Assembly (NCBI GenBank): GCA_019316985.1
Contig: CP079215.1
Coordinates: 5,332,001-5,396,000, forward strand
Reading direction: 5' to 3'
Length of the DNA: 64,000 nucleotides
Source: Paraniabella defluvii
GTDB lineage: Bacteria; Bacteroidota; Bacteroidia; Chitinophagales; Chitinophagaceae
Within the stretch, counting starts at the first letter, position 1, and each line of letters opens with the position of its first letter. Shown here in pieces: positions 50,964 to 61,421 of this stretch. The notes beneath the pieces are model-generated. The model made no database searches. It was not told the DNA's origin and saw nothing but the letters and a program-made list of their open reading frames with translations. The position numbers were made by a program, and so were the translations under genes.

Positions 50964-52739
50964 ATGAAAAAGTTATATATCGCAATATTGCTGGGCAGCC
51001 TGGGTTTTGCTGCCTGCGACAAACTAGACCAGGTGCCTCAATCAACCGCTACCCGGCAGGCCGTATTTGGTACAGAGAACGGCCTGAAGTTATATACCAA
51101 CTCTTTTTATGGAATGGGCTTTCTGCCTAAAAATTCCACCAGCCAGGATGCTATGTCGGATTACCTTGCGGTAAGAGACGTGCAAAATTTTATCCGGGAA
51201 GGGGCTTTGCTGCCAATAATAGTTCGGGATGGACCTGGACTGATTTGCGGAACATCAATTATTTTATTCAAAATTGTACCGATCCGGCTGTACCGGAAGC
51301 AACACGTAACAATTACCTGGGTATTGCCCGCTATTTTAGGGCATACTTTTACTGGGATAAGGTAAAACGCTTTGGCGATGTGCCCTGGATTGGCAAAGCG
51401 CTTGACATTGATGATCCTTTGCTAACAGCAGGTCGTGACAAACGGGAACGGGTTATGGACTCGGTACTGGCCGATCTTGATTTTGCCTGCAACAATATTA
51501 TTACCACCAATGACGCCAGCCGCACAACTATTACCAAATGGGTAGCTCATGCTTTCAAATCAAGGGTATGTTTATTTGAAGGTACTTTTAGAAAATACCA
51601 TACCGAACTAAATCTTACCGGCACCGCTGCTAAATGGCTGAACGAAGCAGCATCGGCCGCCGACCAAATCATCAGGAACGGAGGCTTTTCATTAAATACG
51701 GCAGGAGGAGCCGGAGCTTCCTACCGCCAGATATTTACCAGCAATACACCGTTGGCCAATGAAGTATTACAGGCTGCTGTGGCCGATGTAAACCTGGGTG
51801 TGCTGAACGAAGCCAACTGGTGGTGGACCAGTGGAACCTACGGCGCCAAAGCCAGTTTTATCCGTACTTTTATCAATACCTATCTAAAGCTCGACGGTAC
51901 CCCTTTTACCAACGACCCGAATTATTCCACCATGCTGTTTAAAGACGAAGTAAAGAATCGCGATCTGCGTTTAAAGCAAACGATCCGTTTGGGCGATTAT
52001 AAAAGGATCAGCAATGGACAACAGGTACCTGCGCCGCCGGTCTTCTCTTATACCTTTACCGGGTACCAACCTATTAAATGGACATTGGACGATATGGCCT
52101 TTGATGCCGGTGCTTTAAACACTAATGCTATTGCCTTGTTCCGCTATGCTGAGGTGTTGCTGAATTATGCGGAAGCCAAAGCAGAGCTGGGTACGCTAAC
52201 CGACGCCGACTGGGCATTAACCGTAGGTGCTTTAAGGTCACGAGCGGGCATTACCGGTGGCTTAACTGCCAAGCCTCTTACAGCCGACCCCTACCTGGTA
52301 GCCAATTATTTCCCCGGCATTACCGACCCCGCGATACTGGAAGTAAGAAGGAAAGAGGAATTGAATTAAGCCTGGAAGGGCTCCGTTTTGCCGACCTGCT
52401 AAGATGGAAAAGAGGTGAGTTAATGCAGCAGGAATGGAACGGCTTTTACGTACCTGCCTTAAATACGCCAATGGATCTTAATGAAGACGGTATACCGGAT
52501 GTGGCATTCTATCAGGGCACACGTCCTTCACCAGCAGTAAGCGGTGTTACCTATGTAGATGTATCGCCCAGGATTGGCAATGCAGTAAACTCTCAACTAT
52601 TAAAAACGGCACTTCCGGTGAGCTTACCTGGATGAACGAAATACCCAGGAAATGGAATGAGCGCAATTATTACTACCCGATTCCTTTAAATGATTTGCAG
52701 CGTAACCCCAATTTAAAACAAAACCCGGGCTGGGAATAA
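50964..52739 (+). CDS. SusD/RagB family outer-membrane lipoprotein
   Basis: About 590 residues. Lipobox LGFAAC in MKKLYIAILLGSLGFAACDK. Helical part with YLGIARYFRAYFYWDKVKRF and GDVPWIGKALD; C-terminal SusD domain with NAIALFRYAEVLLNYAEAKAE, LRSRAGI, ILEVRRKEEL and LEGLRFADLLRWKRGELM, closing PIPLNDLQRNPNLKQNPGWE. Base losses lie near 51215, 52365 and 52620. It is the ligand-binding partner of the preceding SusC. Confidence 0.94.
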
Positions 52740-52760
52740 AAGATACTTTTAATCTGGCAC

Positions 52761-53595
52761 ATGAATTTAAAAACCTGGACTATAGCGGCTTTCATGCTGG
52801 CCGCTACCTGCGCTAATGCACAAAAATAACAGTAGGTACTTTTAACATCCGTTATGATAATCCCCGCGACTCAGGTAACCTGTGGACAGAACGTGCACCT
52901 GTTGTGGCCAGCCTGATCCGGTTTCATGGATTTGACGTGTTGGGTATACAGGAGGGACTGATAAACCAGCTCGAGGATATCAGTACAGCCCTGTCCGAAT
53001 ATGCCCGTTACGGTAAAGGCCGGGATGATGGCGGGAATGCCGGCGAACATGCTGCGATCTTTTACAAAAAGAACGCTTTAACCTATTGCTAAGTGGTGAT
53101 TTCTGGTTGTCTGAAACGCCGGGGCAACCTGGTAAAGGCTGGGACGTTACCTGCTGTAACCGTATCTGCTCATGGGTATATCTCGAAGACAAAACCACTC
53201 ATAAGAAATTCTACGTTTTCAACGTGCACTACGATCACCAGGGAATAATAGCACGTAAAGAAAGCAGCAAATTAATACTCAAAAAAATCCCTGAAATAGC
53301 CGGCAACAATCCCGTATTGCTTACCTGCGACTTAAATGGAAACCGGGAAAGTGAATGGTACCGGCGTTTGGCCACTTCCGGTATATTGACTGATGTGTAC
53401 ACAAAAGTTAAATTTCCTTATGCCAATAATTCATCAGCCAACGGGTTCAAAACGCCACGGGGCAATGACGTTATTGATCATATATTTATGACGAAGCAGT
53501 TTGCCGCCAGCAGGTGGGGTATTTTAACCGACACTTATTTTGGCAAATTTCCTTCAGATCACTTTCCTGTTTTAGCTGAAGTAGAGCTGAAATAG
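52761..53595 (+). CDS. Secreted endonuclease/exonuclease/phosphatase (EEP) family protein
   Basis: About 278 residues. Signal peptide MNLKTWTIAAFMLAATCANA-Q. EEP motifs: VGTFNIRYDNPRDSG, FDVLGIQEGLINQLEDI (metal Glu), FWLSETPGQPGKGWD, FYVFNVHYDHQG (His), LLTCDLNGNRES, DVIDHIFMT and FPSDHFPVLAEV (catalytic Asp-His). Base losses lie near 52828 and 53082. It is third in the SusC-SusD-EEP group, ends at a terminator, and resembles the EEP at 9469 (shared WLSETP and KFPSDHF). The usual annotation is endonuclease, but the substrate could equally be a phospholipid or phospho-polyol. Confidence 0.88.
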
Positions 53596-53616
53596 TACCT
53601 ATTGCAATTTTAGCCA

Positions 53617-53650
53617 AGATCTCCCGGGCCTTTGCTCAGGAGATCTTTCT
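53617..53650 (+). terminator. Terminator after the SusC-SusD-EEP group
   Basis: Stem AGATCTCC / GGAGATCT (eight pairs) with a 14-base loop, then TTCTT. It lies 22 bases after the EEP stop. Confidence 0.65.
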
Positions 53651-53783
53651 TATGAACAGGCCCGCCATTAAAAACGGGCGCGAAATTTAGTACGATCTGT
53701 TGCATAGACTTTAATCCCGGCAAATGAAATTTAAAGTGCAGCCCAACAATAAAACAGGCGTAGGCCATATAAATAGAAACGGT

Positions 53784-55017
53784 TTAATTATTTTTAGTGG
53801 GTACAAATGCAATGTATTTTTCCATTAAATTAATTGCAAAGTTGTACCGCGAAATAAACCTGATTCCGATGGAACCGTCCATTCCCGGCTGCCAGGCGGC
53901 TGTATTAGCTCCGCTTCCCATAAGGGCAACAGGCAGGTTATTTAATGTAAAAGCAGGTAAAAGTTTCAATTGTTCTGCCTTCCCATAAAAAAACAGGTGT
54001 AGAAATACCCATACTTACAGTAGCGCCGGTAGAATCTGGTTTAAATCCATCTACTAATAACTTGTGCTTTAAAACCAGGGGCGAAAAACTATGAGTTCGT
54101 ATCCGGCGCCGGTGTCTAAAATAAACTTTGCTTCTACCGGTTTTTCTTTCCGCATGCTCAGCACGGCGTTTATTTGCATATTGCCTGATGACACATTTAC
54201 CGGTATTCTTTTTTTCGCCGGGCAAGCTATTAAATTTCCCAAAAGTAAATAAGGTCAGTTCTTTCTTATCATAATCAATATAAGTAATATATCGTTTGGC
54301 AATGGTGTTACCTATGATCCCGTCTGTTCCATGTTCCCGGTTACCAAAAACAGCAATGCTCTGCTGGTTGATTGCAAAATCGTTAAGATGCACAGTATTA
54401 TTCCGCGATATTCCGATATTGATACTTCCTCCTACTACCGAAGCTTCCTGCTGGTGAGACACTTCAAGCCCCAATGTATCGGCTAATGCTTTGTTGAGCA
54501 TCATACCATCCGCACCGGTATCAAAAAGTAACTTCAACGGCCTTTTACTGTTATTAACTGTCACCGTAAGAATAATAGAGCCATTACGATCTTCGAAGGG
54601 AATTGTAGCTACTTTCCTGCTCTCGACATTGCGGTTCATACCGTACAGTTGATCGGCGATATCAAAATGCAGTAGCTCAAAGTTCCTGTTAAAATAGAGA
54701 TAGGTAGTAAAATTACCTGCATTATATGCTTTTGCTAAAACCACCCAGGTAGAATCCTGCTGCTGTAACTGCTCGTACACCAAAGAGTCTAATTTATATT
54801 TGTTCAAAACAGCATCCAGGTTTTGCATAGCGGCACGTCCCATGTAGGCCCCTACCGAAAAATCCTTTGCCAGGAAAGAACGCATCAGGCTATCTGTATG
54901 CATCGCAAATGCTGCCCTTACTAAATTGATCCTTTCTTTTAATATATCTTCCTGCGCCTGCATTACTAAGCCCTGCAGCAGGAAGCCAATACCCAAAAAA
55001 AAACAGCTTTTTATCAT
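53784..55017 (-). CDS. Aspartyl-protease family protein with two DTGA motifs
   Basis: About 410 residues after repair. Signal peptide IGFLLQGLVMQA-Q, an N-terminal helical region of about 130 residues, then a retropepsin-like domain with LLFDTGADGMMLNKAL and HGTDGIIGNTIAKRYITYID, then a second with FILDTGAGYELIVF (found after restoring a base at the A run 54210-54216) and GMDGSIGIRFISRYNFAINL. Two DTGA half-sites in one chain suggest a single-chain, pepsin-like pair of lobes. Base losses near 54215, 54085 and 53965. It ends the SusCD-thioredoxin group and is probably periplasmic; substrate peptides are unknown. Confidence 0.82.
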
Positions 55018-55026
55018 TTCTCCTTT

Positions 55027-56175
55027 TTAATTTGCCAGCAGGGCTTCGTAAGCCTTTGTATCCACTTCATATTTTCTTGCTTTGTCAATAGCCATGTTTA
55101 CATATTTTTATAAACTTCAGTTTTATTTTGTTGTTGATATACCCTGGCTACAGATAAAATAGTTTCAAATGCGGTATGCTCATCTATCGCCCCGGATCCC
55201 CACTTAGCCAGCAGCGTAAGTTTTTCAGAGCTGAGCTGTTGTTTATTAGTAAGGGTGCTCACCATAGCACCATAATAGTTTTTGTACAGCACCGGGTTGG
55301 CAGATACAAAACTTAAAAAGGCTTCTGAGTCTTTAGCTATTGTGTTATAATATTGATCAGCAAGCAGAAACCTGATAATTTTCCAGTCGGCTGCCGGGAA
55401 TTTATCTTTATAAGAATTTAGAAATTCTAAAAACAGTTGATCATTGCGCACACCAACTTTTTCCTTTAGGTCACCCGAAAGTATTGTGGTGGCTTTTCCC
55501 AGCACCACAGCCTGCCCGTACAATGCACGGTAAGCATTATAGTGGTTAATAAAATCTTCCTTCAGGTCTGAAGCGGGGTTGCGGGTTATCATAAAAAGCA
55601 TATCGGCTGCTTCTTTATGAAGTTTCCTGTTTTCAATTATCCATCTGTTTGCCACTGTATCATTGACACGCTTACGCTCTTTGCCAAAATAGTCGAGATA
55701 GGCTGGTGCATAGGGTACTTCCAGGCTGGGAGAAAAACCGTTCAGATACGTCTTATGCTTGTCCAGGCTTTCAGCATTATTGAGAAAGTCCATCAATACC
55801 GCCACATCGGCAAAGCCGTTAGTGGCATCAATCAGCGCGCCTTCCTTCGACAGCACCAAAAAGTTGGGAAACCCATCGTTTGATATTTTCGAACGATAGA
55901 ATCACCAAGCTGCTCTTTCAAAATATCGGTTTTCACACCAATAAATTTTTTTCCAGCGTTTCTTTTACCAGCCTGTTTGTAAATACCTCTTTATCCATAA
56001 CTGCGCAGGGATGGCAGCCGGTAAAATAAACATCAATAAAAATAAGCTTATTGTTTTGCCTGGCTTTTGCAAGCACTTCATTCCAGCTTGTAAAATGTTG
56101 TAAGACTTCCTGCTCCTGAGCCGCTGCAAACAGGCATGGCAGGAGCATGATGAAAAAAATGAATCGTTTTTTCAT
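55027..56175 (-). CDS. Thioredoxin-fold secreted protein
   Basis: About 382 residues. Signal peptide MKKRFIFFIMLLPCLFAAA-Q. Thioredoxin-like domain with LIFIDVYFTGCHPCAVMDKEV (active site CHPC), KTDILKEQLGDSIVRKY and cis-Pro in MGFPTFLVLS; then a 230-residue helical C-terminal region (YNAYRALYGQAVVLGKATTI and others) of unknown role. Base losses lie near 55930, 55855 and 55098; repaired, it ends AIDKARKYEVDTKAYEALLAN. It stands between a TlpA-like gene and the protease in the same direction, suggesting disulfide handling of an imported or exported peptide. Confidence 0.85.
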
Positions 56176-56257
56176 TAATAATATTTTTAATCCTGTACTT
56201 AAAAGAGGCGGTTAAGAGTGTAAACCGCCCTATCAATTCATCAGGCCAATTGGATCA

Positions 56258-57632
56258 TCAGAGATACTTTTCCAGTAACGGCTTCAGGTCGGGTGAAGAA
56301 GGCCGCGGAGCATCTACCGTTACAATCTTACCCTCTTTGTCGAAAACCATAAAACGGGGAATACCCGTAATCTTATAATACTTTGTTATATCGCTCCATC
56401 CGCTTGCGAAAAGTTGTATACCACCAAGACTTTGATCTTCGATCATCTTTTTCCATTTGTCCTTATCTTTTTCCTCATCAACCGATATACTAACAATGGC
56501 TACATCTTTGCCCTGCATGGCTTCTTCCAGCTGCTTAAGATGTGGAATTTCCACTTTACAGGGCCCGCACCAGGTAGCCCAGGTATCAATCAATACCACC
56601 TTGCCTTTCAAATCTGAAAATGCAACTGTTTTGCCGTTTTTATCTTCGAATTTAAATTCGTAGCCTTTATCTCCCGGTTTTAAAGTAGCAAGCGCGCTAT
56701 TGATCTGGAACTCGCGTTGCTTTTGATTCTCAGTCAGGATATATTCCTCAATACCGCTTTTATATTCCAGGTATTTACCATAGTCCTTTATAGCAGCGGC
56801 CTGATCGAGCGCAAAATCGCCTTTTAATGTATCGTTGCTGATCAATTTAAACACGGCCTTTGTACCCTCAAGACCACCCTGGGGCTTGTCTCCGCTTTTC
56901 ATACGATCTCGCATCAAAATAGTAGAAAAAGCCCGCATCCCCAGGGGTAACTGTAAGCTTTTTTGAGCAGTAGGAAAACCGAGCTGGCTGATACGGTAGT
57001 ATAATAGTCGGGAAGCTCTTCCTTGTCCGGATGGGCGCTGCGTGGCGTATTTAAAAAGTTAACCGCAAAAATGCCAGGTCAAGGGGTACGATATCTTTTA
57101 AAGCTGCTTCAAATTTTTTGTTACCGGTAGCTTTGGGTGCAGCCAGCCAGGTCTTTGCTTTCGGCAGCAGCTGATTCAACTCGGGAAAAAAATCTACATA
57201 AGTACTTTGATTTCTATTGAAATAGACAGACTTCCACTCTACCAGCCAGGCCATTTTATACCACTGTGTTAACACCTGGTTTTCTTTTGAATTTAAAACA
57301 CCTGTTAAGCTGTAAGCCGTATCATTGATGGAAATACCCAGATGGTCGCCGCTCTTCAGCCAAAACTTATAATTACCCTGTGGATTGATATTGGTTCCGG
57401 TTCCTACTATATATAAACCTTCGTACTCAGGAAAAAACCGGAAGCCGAATTTTCCATCGTTATTGGGTTGTGCAGTAGCAATAGGTTTAGTTACCCCGTC
57501 TACTACCTTGAAAAGCTTTACTTCCGCAAATTTTTCTCGTGCAAAAGATCCTTCAATGGTAACGGGTTTTTGAGCCATTAATGCCGGAAGCCCGATACTC
57601 AGTAATGACAAAAGAGTCGTTATTTTTTTCAT
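56258..57632 (-). CDS. TlpA-like thioredoxin with DUF4369-type N-terminal domain
   Basis: About 460 residues. Signal peptide MKKITTLLSLLSIGLPALMA-Q; N-terminal beta domain of the DUF4369 kind (VTIEGSFAREKFAEVKLFKV, YKFWLKSGDHLGISI); helical middle; C-terminal TlpA domain with YEFKFEDKNGKTVAFSDLKG, VVLIDTWATWCGPCKVEIP (active site WCGPC), IVSISVDEEKDKDKWKKM and cis-Pro in ITGIPRFMVFD. Base losses near 57060 and 56945. Periplasmic or membrane-attached disulfide reductase, common in Bacteroidota next to SusCD and PKD-like genes. Confidence 0.9.
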
Positions 57633-57664
57633 TTTTTATTGTATTTTAATATAATCGGTAAGTA

Positions 57665-59148
57665 TTAGCGTTCTCTGTAAGTGAAATCTTTTATCTTTCC
57701 AAAACCTGTGTACGATTGAAATAAGGTTAAATCCCCGTTTACAGGAGGAACTGTATACAGGTGTAATTCCCCGTTTTCTCCAACGGGCCTGGCCGGATCT
57801 TCTACAGCCACCATCAGTTTATTGTACCACTGGCCATAGGTATCGGGTTTCGACGACCTCCTTAAAAATTCCTGAAACTTCAATTGCGTGATTTTTTGTT
57901 GCCTAAATCAATCATTAGCTTGCTGGTTTTTAAAGACAGATCGTATTCATAAATTTTGCTGCCGACATTATAGAACATATATCCCAGGTCCGGGCTAAAA
58001 GTGTAAAAATCTGCCTTGTCAACATTCGGTGCCAGAACCGGAGCAAAGTAGCTTTGTACCCCGCTCATAGCAAACCTGGCCACATGAATTTTATTAACGG
58101 AATCAGGATAATGAAGTACAGCATATACATTATCGGTTCCATATAAATTCTCCATGAAACGCAGATCACCTTTCACATTATTATGATCAAATAAGGTTCC
58201 GTTATTCATTTTTGTAGCTACAGCGCCGCCACTTGCCAGACGCATAAAGCGCCTGGCATCCTTATCAAACATGATAGCCACGCCGGACGAATTGGAAGCG
58301 ATAAAAGGAGCTACTTTAAATGGGGACACCTGCCCGGCTTCTATATTTACGGGCAGTCCCATCTTTATCTGAAACACCCTGTAATAGTAATACAGGTTAT
58401 CATCCTCTCCAACCAGCCAGGCCATATTGACCCCACCTCTCAGGTATTTTCCTTTGAAAGTGGCCGGCACTGACCCTGCCGACATTTCATAATTGATATC
58501 ATAGGTAAACTGCCATGCAAATGTTTCGGGATGTATTTTGGTGGTTTGGGTTTCTGTTAGCAGGTAAATTCCCCACATGGTGGGATCGTAGTTGTAGCTA
58601 ACGATCTGAACCGGTTTCCCTTGTTGCGGTATTGTTGAGCCAACGGACGACAGTACATCTTTCATCAGCACAAAATTGCCGTCTCTGTACGAAAGCATGT
58701 CCAGCCTGGTCTTATCATTAACATCTGTCAACAGCAAATATCCTTCAAAAATGGAAGTAGATACGTTTAGCTTAAACGACTTATTCCAGGTAATACCCGT
58801 TTCCTTATCCTTTACAAAGAAATAGATTGTCCAGGTGGAGGGCTGCAAGGTAACCGTTGTTAGGTTCAATGTGAAGGAAGTGCCTAACTCCTTTACCCTA
58901 TCGCCTATAAGCAGTGACGCAGGACCAATAGCGGTCCATTTATAAGTATACCTGGCAGTGTCCCCGCTTTTATCAATGGTACCGGTGATCTGCGGCGTAA
59001 CTTTATACGGTTCGCCATAAAATACAGTTGTATCACTAAAACCCTCAATTGCAATTTCATTAATTTCTGTATAGTCGTAATTTCCCTTGTCTTTATAACA
59101 CGAAACAAGTAAAACGGTAGAAAGTAAGAAAAGTATATACGCTCTCAT
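57665..59148 (-). CDS. PKD-like family lipoprotein
   Basis: About 495 residues. Lipobox STVLLVSC near residue 17 followed by the family signature YKDKGNYDYTEINEI; PKD-like Ig fold (RYTYKWTAIGPASLL, WTIYFFVKDKETGITW), then a propeller-like region (YLLLTDVNDKTRLDML, MWGIYLLTETQTTKIH). One A lost at the A run near 57898-57903 shifts the last 70 residues (ITQLKFQEFLRRSSK to DFTYRER). This family is characteristically encoded after SusC, SusD and DUF4843, as here. Surface location likely; ligand unknown. Confidence 0.88.
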
Positions 59149-59179
59149 GCCTTTATTTTATCGTTATTAAATTGATAGT

Positions 59180-59944
59180 TTACTGCACCGATGGCCCCAT
59201 TACCATTCGGGAGCCATCCTCTTCATAAATCGGATTTCCGTCTGCTGCCATTTGATTCAGATACCGCTGCATATACTTGCCATAAAATATAACATCTGCT
59301 ACGCTGATTTGTGTATCCAGGTATGATGGCGTAGTGTTCAGCAACTCACAGATAAGGAATATTTTTTTCCTTGTAAAAGACCCGAGGTAGGCATCTAACC
59401 ACCTGCCCGGCTTTTTAAGTATGTCGGTTACGTAAACGGTGTATTTTGTATAGTTTAACCTCCGGGTAGCAGATGTCATTTTATATTCCATCGCGTTATT
59501 AAAATTTTCATTAGCGGGTAACCGGAATATGATCCTGTAATTAGAGTCCTGCATATCGGCAGTCCGAAGCAGTTTCAGGTTAACGGTATCACGTACTTTC
59601 CCGGCCTTTATATATTGAACGGGCGCCGGTGCTACAAAATGAACACCTGGTTTGGCGGTGCTGGAGTCGCTGTCTACTACCAGGTTGTATGCCCTGTCCT
59701 GGTCTTCAGGTGCTCCCGTTACAACTACATATAGCTTAATAGTTGAATCGCTTGTGCTTCCGCCGGCAAAAGCAAAGCTAATAGCTGTGGTATCCAACAG
59801 CGGGCTGGATCCGAGAGGCATATTAAATACTGCAGGTGCAAAATAAATGCTATTCTCGCTATGGTAAGTCATTAAAAGCTCCTTCTTACAAGACATAAAG
59901 CTTAGCGCTATCAAAACCCCAATGCATACTATATTCTTTCTCAT
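59180..59944 (-). CDS. DUF4843 family lipoprotein
   Basis: Unbroken, 254 residues. Lipobox ALSFMSC, then KKELLMTYHSENSIYF, FAFAGGSTSDSTIKLYVVVTG, AKPGVHFVAPAPVQYIKAGK and RDTVNLKLLRTADMQDSNY, an Ig-like beta domain of DUF4843, with a Tyr/Met-rich tail (GKYMQRYLNQMAADG). It lies nine bases after the SusD stop. Probably an accessory surface lipoprotein of the SusCD complex. Confidence 0.9.
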   Translation of the reverse strand: MRKNIVCIGVLIALSFMSCKKELLMTYHSENSIYFAPAVFNMPLGSSPLLDTTAISFAFAGGSTSDSTIKLYVVVTGAPEDQDRAYNLVVDSDSSTAKPGVHFVAPAPVQYIKAGKVRDTVNLKLLRTADMQDSNYRIIFRLPANENFNNAMEYKMTSATRRLNYTKYTVYVTDILKKPGRWLDAYLGSFTRKKIFLICELLNTTPSYLDTQISVADVIFYGKYMQRYLNQMAADGNPIYEEDGSRMVMGPSVQ

Positions 59945-59953
59945 AAAAGGTAA

Positions 59954-61395
59954 TTATCTGGTTATAGTTTCGGATAAAGGAAGCGGCACCACGTATTTTG
60001 CCGCGTTCATAGTTATATTTCCGGAAGCAGCGCTACCATTAGGAATAGTAGTAATCCCTCTCCTTTTATAATAAAAGAAGAGCTGCCCCTCTCCAAAAAA
60101 CTCTTTTTGATATTCTTTTTGAAGTTCGGTGTTAACCGTAACAGTTGAGGCCAGATCAGTCAGTCCTCTGTTGAACCTTACCTGGTTCAATACACGCAAC
60201 TGCTCGGTTTTATCCGTTTCACACTCGGCTATGATATAATACAATTCAGTTTTTCTTATAAGAGGCTGAAACATTCTTCGCAGTATGGTTTTATCCAATA
60301 TATCCGCATATTTAAAAAAGGTTCTGTAGTTCTTTCCCGATTCGGGATACAACCAGGTAGTGGTATACCGGTAGTCTCCTTCAAGGTTTTCAAATACGGC
60401 AGCCAAACGGGCAGGTTGGGATGCAAGAATGGTAGCATCAGAAATGGCCCCGTTAAAAACAACATCGTGTGTCAGGTACATTGTTGGGTTCTGTAAGCCA
60501 AACAATACTTCATTGGAAAAAATCCTGTCCGGATTTGCTTTCTCCGTGTAAATGCTTGCAAAAGCCGTCCAGGGAAATATACTTCCCCGGTAAGCGCCGC
60601 CTTCGCAGCCTGCAGGGCCGAAACCTTATCGTTCCTGTATAGGTATACCCTTGCCTGCAACGCTTTTACGGCATAGTAATTCATCCTTCGATTCCTGAAG
60701 GTTCGGTAAAAATCATTTCCATCATTGAGTACTACAGCATTAACGCCGGTGGCTCTGACAGGGTCGTTTGTTAAATATTCTTCGGCCTTCTTAAGATCGT
60801 CAACGATCTTATCGATCACGCGGTTGGCAGGAATAATATCTTCTGCGGCAGCCACGGGCCTGGTGTAATAAGGAATCGACGTTAAAACAGAGTCTGCATT
60901 AGAAGGAATGGGGCCATATAGCCTGAGCAAGTCAAAATGCAAAAAAGCACGCAATCCATAAGCCTCCCCTAAAAGCTGGGCCTTTTCCCCTTCTGCCAGG
61001 ATACCCGAAGTTTTTGACAATGATTCAATAAAGTTGTTCGCCCCCAGGATGGCTACGTAGGCATTTTCCCAAATACTTTCAAAAGCGGCCATCACATTCT
61101 GGTCTCCGTAGCTGTAATTTGAAAAAACAGCCCAGGGGCTTTGACTGCTGGCGGTATTGTAACGCTGACCTAACAACTCCGTTGTACTCCAGGTTAAATT
61201 TCGCCCATACAGGGCTGTGGAAGCCAGCTGCATATAAACACCGTTTAGCACCTGGTTAATATTAGATCGATTGGTAAAAACCTGGTCCTGAATAAATTTA
61301 TCTTCCGGCTTTACATCCAGAAACTTGGTACACCCAGGAATGATCGTAGTGATGATAACTGCAAAAAGACTTAAATATTTATGATTCTTTTTCAT
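59954..61395 (-). CDS. SusD/RagB family outer-membrane lipoprotein
   Basis: About 480 residues from MKKNHKYLSLFAVIITTIIP; lipobox IIPGC. The mature start CTKFLDVKPEDKFIQ and the segment AQLLGEAYGLRAFLHFDLLRLYG are SusD hallmarks; the C-terminal part has RRMNYYAVKALQARVYLY, KTELYYIIAECETDKTEQ, LNQVRFNRGL and EYQKEFFGEGQLFFYYKR. One base lost near 60500 splits it. An earlier Met at 61422, overlapping the SusC stop (TAATG), adds nine residues and cannot be excluded. Confidence 0.94.
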
Positions 61396-61421
61396 TATGA
61401 TAGATTTGAAAGAATTGACCA

